A DNA stretch of 64,000 nucleotides, from NCBI RefSeq assembly GCF_028583425.1, contig NC_072792.1:158478676-158542675 (forward strand), written 5' to 3'. This document shows, in pieces, positions 32,601 to 44,600 of the stretch. The first letter of the stretch is position 1. Every line of letters begins with the position of its first letter. Source of the stretch: Eublepharis macularius (Eukaryota; Chordata; Lepidosauria; Squamata; Eublepharidae). Under the pieces are notes generated by a model. The model saw only the letters and a program-made list of their open reading frames with translations. It ran no database searches and was not told the DNA's origin. A program made the translations under genes and the position numbers.

Positions 32601-35600
32601 AAAACCATGAAAGATTTTTTTTAAAGTGACCAATTTCAGAAGCCAGTTAACATATGTGTAATCTACCTTGAGTCTCAATGAGAAAAGTGGACTATAAATA
32701 ACATAAATAAACAAATAAAATAAGAACTCATTAAGGGCTCACTCAGGAATGCCATTAACAAGAAGAATGTACTGCTTTAAAAGAAGAGGCAAGGAGGTAA
32801 ATCAAAGGGACAGTAGTCCTGGATGCCTCCCTGGTACTTTGCTAGTCCACAGTGGACTGATTGGTACTGCAATTCTGTTTTAAGCAATAACAGAGAAAGA
32901 GAGAGGGAATGAGAATGAATATATTGGGGTGGGGGGACAAAATCACTCAGGGAGGCAAGCAGCCACTATGCTGGTGTAGTTCGGAGATACACTGGCATAG
33001 CACCCCACTGCTGCTATACTGCAGCCAGCCACAAGCAACAACACAGACCCGCCCCCCGCCCCCCGAACACTGCCAGTGGAACCTTCTGCACCAGTGGGAA
33101 AGGGACAGGCCCAGGGGCATGGCTGGAGTTTCTCCGCTCCTTAAGCCATTCCAGCCTAGCAGCAGCCGCCAGAATCAGAACCAGCATAAAGTTATGCCAT
33201 CAAAAACTGCAACATGGCCCATAGGCGCCCATGCAAAATGTGCAGGTGGTGATTCAACAGGAAGGAGACCTGAGGGGTTGGCATTCCTTGTGCAGAATGG
33301 GCTGGCTGCAGTAACCAGCGTGGATCCCTCCACTCTGCCACACTGCTGCCCTCCCACTGCTCCTGCTCAGCTCCCGCAGCATCCTGACTCAGGCTAGCAT
33401 CTGTCCAGTAAGTCTACTGAACTCACCAACAGGCTGTGATGGGGAGGGCTTGCCACATCTCCCTGTGGCTTCCCAGAGTAGCCTGCAGAAGCACAGGGGC
33501 TATACTGATCTGTAATTTAGTACCTGTTTGCTGTTGAGCGGATGGTGTTTGCTTCCTGCCCTCTTACAGTACATCATTCCCTCCTCCCTCCCCTTTGATT
33601 TCCCTATAGTGCCTCCTGGAATAATCTCCCATTCACACATCTTAAGGAGTGAGCTCTGCCTCACAGAAGCTCACGCTGGGATCAGTGTCCTCAGCCTTCA
33701 CTGTGCCACTGGACCTCTGGTTCCTTTAGCTAGCACCTTAAAGATGGAGTTCACGATGAGCTTTCATGCACTGCAGCTTGCCTTTTGAACAGACTGGCAC
33801 AGCCACCTCTCTCCAGTCTCCACCCCCTTCCCACTCACAAACACCTCTGCTCCAGCTGCTGTGTGTAGCTCATGCAGGGAGTGGGCCGGGGGTGGTCTGA
33901 GGGGAGATGTGTCAGTCTAGTTGGGGGGAGATCTCTCAGTCTCACACTTCCCCCACAGCACTACTGGCATCTAATCAGGCATACAGGTTGGCAGTGAGGG
34001 TCCCTGGGGACTCAAGGCAGATGGGGCACAAGGGTACAACATGGAGGGATTGTGAAGGGGTGTCTCAGACAAAATGATGGCTACCCAGGGCAGTCTGTTG
34101 GCTAGGCTGTCCTGTCCCTCCTTTTGCAGTGTGCAGGGGTTGACATGCCAGCACCGAGACATTTGCCTGCCTCTGGTTTTTCAGCACGTGGGGGATCAAA
34201 TCAGGAGCCCTGGACATGCTGTCCCAGTGCCTTTCCACTGAGCCGTGCCTGCCTGTGCAATGATTATTTATTGTATTTCACTTAAAACATACATTTGCCA
34301 CCTTTCTGCCCAAATAAGTTCCCCAAGGCAAGGCCTGCCAGATCCCATATGGCAGGTGATAATGTCAGGGCTGTAGTAGAGTGCTTAATCCTTGAAGGCA
34401 CGCCTCCTTGGCATCTGCCTCACTGGCCCAGTGATTAGGTTGCTGGTCTTGGGTGTGGGACCTGAGGGTTTGAGCCTAGCCTCTGTCTTTTTTTCTTCCT
34501 TTTTGTAGCTTGGAGCAGGGTTGTTCCATGTGGACAGCACCTGCCAGCAGGATGGGTGGGTGTTCTGTTCCCTGTGTGGGCAACCCTTCTCCTCTCGGCT
34601 ATAGGGGGACACTGAGGCCATGTGTCTCTGTTGGGGTTGTGCTGTCACTGGGCCTTTTAAAATATCCTCTGGTGCTCCACTGGGGACGGGAAGTGGTGTC
34701 AAGGGACAGTGGCTGCATGGGCAGGTGGTGATTGGCTGTCCCTGTCTGTGCTACTCAGAGGGATGTCACTAAGTGTCACTGCCTGCTGGTAAATATTGCT
34801 AGGGTTGCTATGGGCTCTGGCCTGCTTGCCATGCAGTCTGCACCTTGTAGAGGGGCACGTGTTGGCCTCCCCACCCCCAGAATGTTAATAAGCAGCTGAC
34901 CACCACTGCCACAGCGGCCCTCAAGACTGGGCTGCCCAAGAACAAATGAGGTCCATTGCAGATTAAACAGCCAAAGTGTCGTTGGATCCACACCTTAACA
35001 GAAACATCTGTGACCACGTTTCTTTCAATTCTAGATATTCTGAAATAAAAGTTGCTGTAAAAATGAATTACATGGATTTACCAAGAGACTGAATTCCCCT
35101 TTTTGTTAAGGAGACATTGACTAAATGATCCACGTCAAGTTCCAAAAGAGTCCCAAGTTCAGGAGTGAGCTGCCAATAACCATCCTGTGGGTGAAGCAAA
35201 ATAATAGTAAAATAGCATCCTAAAAAAAGAAAGCAATGTTGTGCAAATGTTTAAACTGGAAATCACCTTCAATTGCTTAAATCATTTTAAAAATGCTGAT
35301 GGAATTTCAACAATATAAAGAAAAAAGTGAAACACTCCTGGGATAACCCTCAAAGTTAATTGCAGGGAAGCTGGCTGGTATCAGACTGGCATACAACTTG
35401 GGAAGAAGCCCAAGTGAGTTTATTTATTTAATTACTTCATTTGTATCCCACTCCAATGGGCACCCAAAGCAGCTTGTATCATTCTCCTCTCCTCTATTTT
35501 ATCCTCACAACAACCCTGTGAGGAGAGTGTGAGTGGCCCAGGGTCACCCAGCGAGCGTCCATGGCAGAGCAGGGATTTGAACCAGGGGGCTTCCAGATCC

Positions 35601-38600
35601 TAGTCACGCAGTCTAACCACTGCACCATGCTGGCTCTCAAGTGCCACTGGAGTTTCTTCTATACCATTTCTATAACTTCTTTTTGGCAAGAACAGTAAAA
35701 GTTGCAAGAAACCCCTTATATTCTTTTAAGGCTGCTCTAAAATCAACACCTGCAAGAGTGGAATTACAGGCTGCCCTGATGATGGTTGGAATCAAGAGCC
35801 CTTGGGGAAAAATGAGTTCTTGGAACGGATCTGTCTCCCTCTCCCTTCCAGGGGGAATGCAGTTCACTGCAGCATCTGCAGAAATCACTCCCCCTTGCCT
35901 AAGCTCTTCCACAAGTGGAGCAAGAGCTTCTGCCAAAAGTGGGGTGGGGCAATTTCTGCCAATTCCCCCATCTTGCTGCTGCCTCCTCCATGCATCCCAT
36001 TCTGCTCCCGAGGGCACCCAAGGCCTCAAGTGCAGGAGGATGCAGGGGGAACGATCTGGTCTGTTCACAGTTCCATGGATCAAACTGAATACACGGTTCA
36101 TCTGGGACCATAAACAGGATCCCACCCACCCTGCCCCCAGATTAACTTTTCCTATTAGTCCATGCTGGTTAACTTTTTATTAACAGTCTTTCTATCAAAA
36201 AGAAAAGGTTGCTATTCAGCAAACTTTTTCGTTCCTTCAGCACCAGAGCGACTGGATTGATCCCTTTGGTTTCTGCAGTAGGGAAGTGAAACCTCTTTGT
36301 CTTTCCTTGCAGCAGCTGTAGAAAGGGGACACTTTACCTGATTCTGCAGCTTACAGAGTTGAGGCCAGGATACAGTACTCAGGGGTGTTTGTACAGCAGG
36401 CATGGTGAAGTAGCTTTCCACAGATTTCTTCTTCTTGGCCTTCATGAATGGCCTTCTTGGCTTTGATGAAAGAGAAAGAGGAAAAATCTAGATGAAAACT
36501 ATTCCCAGAGCTCGTGCTTTCAGTGGGTGGCGGCACTCTGCTAAATGCCCCAGCAACAGGAGAGAACTGGGGAGGCTGGTGGAAGCCAGAGAAACAGGAA
36601 CAACACAGCTGCCCACTTAAAGAGAAAACGGCTCTTCTTGCGAAATGGAGGAAAGAAGGAGTCCCACCATTAGCCACTGCTCTGGTGCGCACAATTCATA
36701 AGATGGATCCTGTCATCTTTAGTCATGAGCAAGCACTCTAGTGATAATGCTAGTAAGACTCATGAGCCTCTTTCTCCCTAAAGAATATGGTAATAAAAGG
36801 GCACAAGGACAGCTTGCTTCGCAATAAACTTTTTTAAAAATTGAAACTGGCTATCAACAAAATTAGAGATCTAACAGTAAAAGAGCACGCAGGGAGGATT
36901 CATGTCGTGACAAACCTGTAGAGTCTCTTGTGATCTTTTTTCAGACAGCTCCGGAGTCCAAACTGGTAAATGAAGTCTGGAGGGGAAAGGAGGTGGTTGC
37001 TGCGCAAATAAAATAGCCGGAGATGGAAGTGGCCTCCGGCCTTCTGGCAAAGGCGTATCATGGTCAGCCGCTGCAGGTGTCCCCAGCCGAGGTGCACGTT
37101 GGACAACTGGCCGAGCAGCTTTAGCTCTAGGAGAGAAGCACCTGGCTAGTGCTTGCAATCTCAATGGCCGGGCAGATGATAACGGGTACTTATCTTGCAC
37201 AGGAGGCCCACTGCTCATAATTCTTCCTCCCACAGAGATGTTGGGGTCCAAACCTGCTATGACAGGAACAGAAAAGTTTGTGGGCTGCTGTGACGATAAA
37301 AAATCCTGTTCTGAAAATAATAGGCTGTGATCTTTTTGCGAAGGCATAGGAGGACCACTTTCCAAAACCATCCTTTGTCGACAGACTCCTTTGAATGCAG
37401 GTGTAGGAGCAGAACCAAATAAGCCAGTGGCTGCAGATTGTGGTGAGAATACTTGGCTAGACAATAATAGACTCTCATCCCTGAAAGGCGTTGGATGTTC
37501 ACCTTCCAAATTTATCCCCTGCCCAAACAAGTTGGGGACAGCTGACACGGCACCTCGGGAAGCTGAACCCAAACCACTCATGAAAGTTGACGGTGATTGT
37601 TGGGCAGAGAAGGAGAATAAAGGCATTTCCTGTAATGAAGGAGCAACAGGAAGGTAACACGGTGCCGGGACTTCCTCCACGCTGTTCAAAGACGGCCATC
37701 CAGCTTTTGACACCTTCTGTCTATTGTGTTCATACGTAACATCAAAACATTCTTCTACGACAGCACAAGGCTTCTGTGGAGTAAAAATTAATCTCTGAGA
37801 CTCAGAATGGGTTCACAACTTATGTTTACTGTGTTATTCCAATTATAAAAATGGAAAGATTTCCTGGAAACCCCCCTTCTCAGACTCATGAATCATGCCT
37901 CCAATGGGGTTATAAACCTGGTGAAAAAGTTCTCCAGAATGTCCTAAGTTTGCAGGACATAACAGGAGAAACCTCCTTAAAAGGTTGCCTGGAAAAGCAT
38001 TTAAGTTAGAGGCAATAATATTCAACACGATTTTTGCTTTAAAAACAACCTTCTGTTAAAATATTATTTCTTTTTTAACACATCCTGTGGAGAATCAACC
38101 TTTGCAAGGGATCAGGCGTGGAGCAGGCAGCAATGGCCGCCCCCACCCCCCGCCTTCACCCAACTGGGATCAGGAGCGGAGCAGGTGGCAATGCCCACCC
38201 TCCACCTTCACCCAACTGGGATCAGGAACGGAGCAGGTGGCAATGCCTGCCTGCTTTCCAAACAGCTGGGATTAGGAGTGGCAATGCCCATCCCCTGCCT
38301 TCACCCAGCTGGGATCAGGAGCTGCAAGGAAAACCCCTATCCAGAGGAAATACAAATATAGTTATCTCTTAATAGTATTATAATTTTTCTTTTTCTTAAA
38401 GTGCATAGTGCTATACGACAACTCAACTTATGGTCTGCCATAAATAAATACTACAATAAATATTTATACAATATATGAACCCTTCCTGTCATAACAATAA
38501 ATACAATACATATTTAAGAGTATGCTATGCCCATCCCCTGCCTTCACTCAGCTGGGATCAGGAGTGGAGCAGGTGGGCCCTCACTGGGCTGGGATCAGGT

Positions 38601-41600
38601 GTAGAGGAGATGGCCATGCCTCCCCCCCCTCATCCAACTGGGATCAGTGACGGAGGATGAGGGAATGCCTGCCTGCCCACCCTCCCCTTTCTAGAGCCTG
38701 TTGTATTTTTCCTCTCAATAGGCTTTGTTGTTAGTTCAAAATAAATGGAAATCTGTTCATGAATGAAAAGCACAGACATCTTATGCTATCACTGCAAAGA
38801 TCTGAAGAAAAAGCAATAAAACTACGTACTTTCTTTCCCTAAATTTTGTACATGGTGGTGGAGAATGCCCACAAGTCATAGCTGACTTATGGTGACTCTG
38901 GTGGGGTTTTCATGGCAAGAGACTAACAAAGGTGGTCTGCCATTGCCTGCCTCTGCAACCCTGGTCTTCATTGGAGGTCCATCTAATTACTAACTGAGGC
39001 CAACCCAGCTTAGCTTCTGAGATCTGACAAGATCAGGCTCACCAGGCTATCCAGGTCAGGGTAAATTTTGTATATACCTTAAAGGATGTTAATTTAGGGT
39101 AGGCTATTTATTCTTGAAGTTGCAAGCAGGCAGACGTAATTGGTTCCTTTGTGTGTAGGAAATTCCCCCATTGCACTCCTCAGTACAATGTACTCAAGGT
39201 AGAGCCCAGGTGTAAACTGGAATGGAGTAGCCCTTCCTGGCTTAAGACAAAATGGCTAAGAGTGACTGTTTCTTCCTCCTGATCAGGGAATATATAATCT
39301 CCCCTTGCCCACCACCTTGGGGGTCATCCTTTTCTTCTGGTTCAAATGACCCTTTGGTTATTTAAAACTTAGTATTCCTAAGTGTGCAGGACTTGAGTCC
39401 AGTGGCATCTTAGAGACTGACAAGATTTTCAGAGTGTAAGCTTTCGAGAATCAGAGTTGGGAAATTCCTGTAGACTTTGGGGTGAGCTTGGGGACAACAA
39501 GGTTTGGAAAGGGGAGGAACCTCAGCTCAGTATAATGCCACAGAGTTCACCCTCCAAGGCTGCCATTCTCTCTAGGGGAACAGATCTCTGTCATCTGGAG
39601 ATCAGGCAACCCCATGTTGTACCAGTAATGATGGGAACGGGAACATCCTGTCTGAGATTATCTCTAGAATACCCCCCTTCTCTGTGCTATTTGCAATAGG
39701 TAATGGTTTGTGGAAGCTGTAAGCCATCAGAAACTAAAGCTAGGGGATTCAAAATTGGCCACCAAAGTCAGTGGCCCAGTGAGCCTTTACTTCCTCGGTG
39801 CCATGGCCCCAATTCCAAACATCCCCTCCACCATCACAGCTGCATTTTAGTTGCTAAAATAAAAAACACTAGGAGATCTGATCATAGATGGTATATTTTA
39901 GCCTTACAAAACAAATACCATCAGTGTGCACCAACCACTTAGGCTTACAGTGTCGAAAAGGTAATTTGATAGTTGATACCGCCTATAGGGTAAGATGTTT
40001 ATGTCCTCCTTGGCTACAAGTTCTGAAACATTCAGAGTATCATCACCCTGGTCTTCATTCACATCCTGTAAAGAGCCACAGAATTACAGTATCAGAAATA
40101 TGCCAGTTTACCATTCAAACAGCATATTTGTTGTTCAAAATGAACGTGTTACCCTGCTTATTTATGCTATATTTCCTGTTAGTTGTGATTTGCACATTAC
40201 CCACAGTAACACTCCTCTTTGTGTGAAGAAGTGGGCATACTCCTTTACCACACAGATGAGGTCGTGTAGACGCCAGGCATTCTCCTCCAATGCCCAGAAG
40301 AAAAACCATTTAAGCAGCCCTTCCACACAATGGCATGGAGCAGCCAACTAATTTACTATGTCATCTGCATGGCACAGCCACAGAGGAAGAGGGTAGTGCT
40401 GGCTCTCCACCACATGACAAGGAGAGCTGTCCTGGGTAACAGATCACCTGAGGGAAAGCTCCTAAATGGACTTTGGAAACAAAACACATGTGCTAAGAGC
40501 ACTGTTTATGGACATTTCAATTTCATACTTCAGGAATATTGGCTTAGTTTAGATTCAGACTCAGTCACGGGAGGCCTCGAGAACTTAGGATACAGTCACT
40601 GAACTGTGACGTGGTTAAGAGTGTAAGCTTTCAAGAATCAGAGTTGGGAAATTCCTGTAGACTTTGGGGCGAGCTTGGGGACAACAAGGTTTGGAAAGGG
40701 GAGGAACCTCAGCTCAGTATAATGCCACAGAGTTCACCCTCCAAGGCTGCCATTCTCTCCAGGGGAACAGATCTCTGTCATCTGGAGATCAGGCAACCCC
40801 ATGTTGTACCAGTAATGATGGGAACGGGAACATCCTGTCTGAGATTATCTCTAGAATACCCCCCTTCTCTGTGCTATTTGCAATAGGTAATGGTTTGTAG
40901 AAGCTGTAAGCCATCAGAAACTAAAGCTAGGGGATTCAAAATTGGCCACCAAAGTCAGGATGACCATGGGAGTTGCAGTGCCAAAAATGAAGGGAACTGG
41001 AACAACTTCTATTCAGTATTTCTGCATGGACTTGTGGTTTTTCTTTACCTCTCAATGAGCCGTTACTTTCTCAGTGCCATGGCCCCAATTCCAAACATCC
41101 CCTCCACCATCACAGCTGCATTTTAGTTGCTAAAATAAAAAACACTAGGAGATCTGATCATAGATGGTATATTTTAGCCTTACAAAACAAAAACCATCAG
41201 TGTGCACCAACCACTTAGGCTTACAGTGTCGAAATGGTAATCTGATAGTTGATACCGCATATACGGTAAGATGTCTATGTCCTCCTTGGCTACAAGTTCT
41301 GAAACATTCAGAGTATCATCACCCTGGTCTTCATTCACATCCTGTAAAGAGCCACAGAATTACAGTATCAGAAATATGCCAGTTTACCATTCAAACAGCA
41401 TATTTGTTGTTCAAAATGAACGTGTTACCCTGCTTATCTATGCTATATTTCCTGTTAGTCGTGATTCGCACATTACCCACAGTAACACTCCTCTTTGTGT
41501 GAAGAAGTGGGCATACTCCTTTACCACACAGATGAGGTCGTGTAGACGCCAGGCATTCTCCTCCAATGCCCAGAAGAAAAACCATTTAAGCAGCCCTTCC

Positions 41601-44600
41601 ACACAATGGCATGGAGCAGCCAACTAATTTACTATGTCATCTGCATGGCACAGCCACAGAGGAAGAGGGTAGTGCTGGCTCTCCACCACATGACAAGGAG
41701 AGCTGCCCTGGGTAACAGATCACCTGAGGGAAAGCTCCTAAATGGACTTTGGAAACAAAACACATGTGCTAAGAGCACTGTTTACGGACATTTCAATTTC
41801 ATACTTCAGGAATATCAGCTTAGTTTAGATTCAGACTCAGCCACGGGAGGCCGGGAGAATTTAGGATACAGTCACTGAACTGTGACACAGTTAAGTCTCA
41901 ATCTCAATCTTGCTAAGCAGCTGTATTATCTCAAAGCACTACGCTAACACACCACCTAAAAAGTCATTCCATGGTGGACCCACTGTGTCATTTACACAGT
42001 GGCTGACCAAAAACTGACCAAAAGCGGCTGAGCATTTGTTTTCCATCCAACAAGCAGATCAGCCACAATAGCATGAGCTCGACTGTATGTATCACCCAGC
42101 ATTTACTGCATTGCCTTATATCTCTGAAACCCCGTTTTTCACATTATGGTATGTCAGGCCTTAAACAATGAATTATTTCCATGGCACAAATGGGTGCCAC
42201 AAATAGTTATGAACATAAACATATCTAATAAAAATGAAAAAGGAAAAAAAAAAGAGTTCCCCACAAAGAATGGCCAATATTGCTGATTCACTGAAGCAGG
42301 TTTGGGGTTTGTAAAACCCACCATGGATTAGGTCACTCATCTGTTCTACGTAGCACTTGTATGTTGTTGGAGTAAAGTACCCATTCATATTAAACCAATA
42401 AAAGCAGCAAGGATCTTTGCCCATGCACTTTGTTTTCTCGAAGGTTTTTAAGTGACAGCTTTTTAAGTGACCGCTATCATGCACAGAACATTTTAATCAC
42501 ACACACCTACCCGCTTCTCGACTGCCACAAAACTTGTCAACTGAGTCACGATGGAATTCTCCAGACTGAGTTTAATGATCAGGGATTTCAACTGTTGTTT
42601 CTTCATCTAAGTGGGGGGTGGGGTGCAGGAGGAAAAATGACATTTCAAAACACTGTATATACAGCTCAAACGGTTCAGCCGAAACAGAAATAAATGTCTG
42701 AAAATATGAAGCATTGAGGGTATTACCTCCTCCCTCAACAAATCTAGTCGGAATTCCAGTGGGCCAAAGAAGGGAACTCCATGTGTCTACAAGGCATGAT
42801 GGTGATTGGAGGGCGCTGTGCATATGTTTTCTTTTTTCATAAATGTTGGTTTATTATATGTACAGTCTGTTCTTACATGGGCCCATGGAGGTCTCCTATC
42901 CAGAGCAGGTCTAGGCCAGCCTGGCTTTAACCAACCCCCCAGGATTTGGTGTTCTCAGGCTATTCATTGGGCCCAATACATTCCAACACCCAAGGCAAAA
43001 GGCTAATCCCAGACATGGGATTTTACATTTGACAAAATGAACCTAATCTCCCATTTCCTCCCTGCTACCTCCATTGACTCTAAACCCCCCCCCCCAAATC
43101 TGCCTCCCCCAAATCTAAACAAAATCAAACATTATAGTTGGAAATATATACTCTTGTCCAGAGGGGAACAGAATTACAGACAGTAAGGATAGAGTTATAC
43201 CCTTAAACCCCTTCTCGGTCTCTTGAAGTCAAGAGGCTTAAAACGGGGTCATTCTCCTTAGGACTGGAGTATTAGGGTGCTTCTCAGAGATAGTAAAAAG
43301 CTCACTGAATTATTTATTTACTTCATTTAAACCCCACTTTTATTTTCAATGGGGACCAAAGGGTTTTACATAATTCTCTCCTCCTCTATTTTATCTTCAC
43401 AACATACCAGTGAGGTAGGTTAGGCTGAGAAAGTTTGGCTAGCCCAAGGTCACCCAGCAAGCTTCCATGGTGGAGTGGGGATTCGAACCTGGTGCTTCCA
43501 GATCCTAAGTCCAACACATTGGCCTCTACAGCACTCTGGCAAACTGCAAGGTGGCCTAATGACTCTAAGTGCCACAATGTGTAGGAAGCACAAGCATGTT
43601 CTACAATTCTAGAGGAAGTGGCAGGTTTGCAAAAAAAAAAAAAACCCCAACAACACCCCTGTTGATAAATAAAACCTGATTTGGAAGTACTCCTTTCCCT
43701 AAGTTACATGCAACATCTGTGTATGCACAGACATCTGTAAATGGGGAAAAATACTGGAATTTGGGCAGCATTTTGGGCAGCAACACAGCATGGCACATGA
43801 AAACACAGCAGGTGGCAGGAAGAGAAGTCCACCAGAAGGACAGGGTTGCCAACCTCCAGAGGTGGGCACAGCAGCTGCAGTCCTCTCAGGATTAACTGAT
43901 TTCCAGACTTCAGAGATCAGTTTTCTTAGAGAAAATGGCAACTGGCATCACATCTCTGCTGAGCTCCCTGCGCTACTCAAATTCTGCCCACCTGAGGCAC
44001 TGCCCCCCCACCCCCGCCCAACATATTTCCAGGAATTTTCCAAGCTACTCTACCCAAGGAGGAGGGGGTGCGCAACAGCTTTTTAGGGGCGGTGAACTGG
44101 GCTGGAATTGGCAACGAGGCAGATGGGAAGGCAGAGCTGGGGGCAAGAGGAAGGAAAAAGAACATAGAACTTTTGCGAGTCCTTGTAAGTCCACTGTTAA
44201 ATTATCTAATCAAAAGGTATCCATGTAGCTGAACTAAGGTGTGTAACAATGGTCAGGGCGTTGGTCAAAGGTCTGGGAGAGCCAAGTTTAAATCTCCACT
44301 CTGCCATGAAGCTGTTGGACCAGTCACTCTGTCTCAGCCTGACCTACCTCACAGGGTGGTTGTGAGGATAAAATGAAGGCGGAAAGAGCTCCTGTGGAGG
44401 GCGGGTGAGATAAAAATGCATCAAATAAATAAATAGATAAATAAATAAATACTTTCTCCAAAACAAAGGGGCACTGATTTTATCAACATCACTGGAGCTC
44501 TAACATCAAAATTAAAGTTGCAGCACTTATAGTGCAATCCTAAGCGCAGCTGTACCCTTCTATATCCACTGATGTCTGTACTGTGAATGAGTTAAAAACT

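Noticed and set aside
39888..41878. Paired plus-strand open frames that look like a duplicated small gene
   Set aside because: They are antisense to, or flank, the duplicated PARP4 exon. Their similarity comes only from the tandem duplication.
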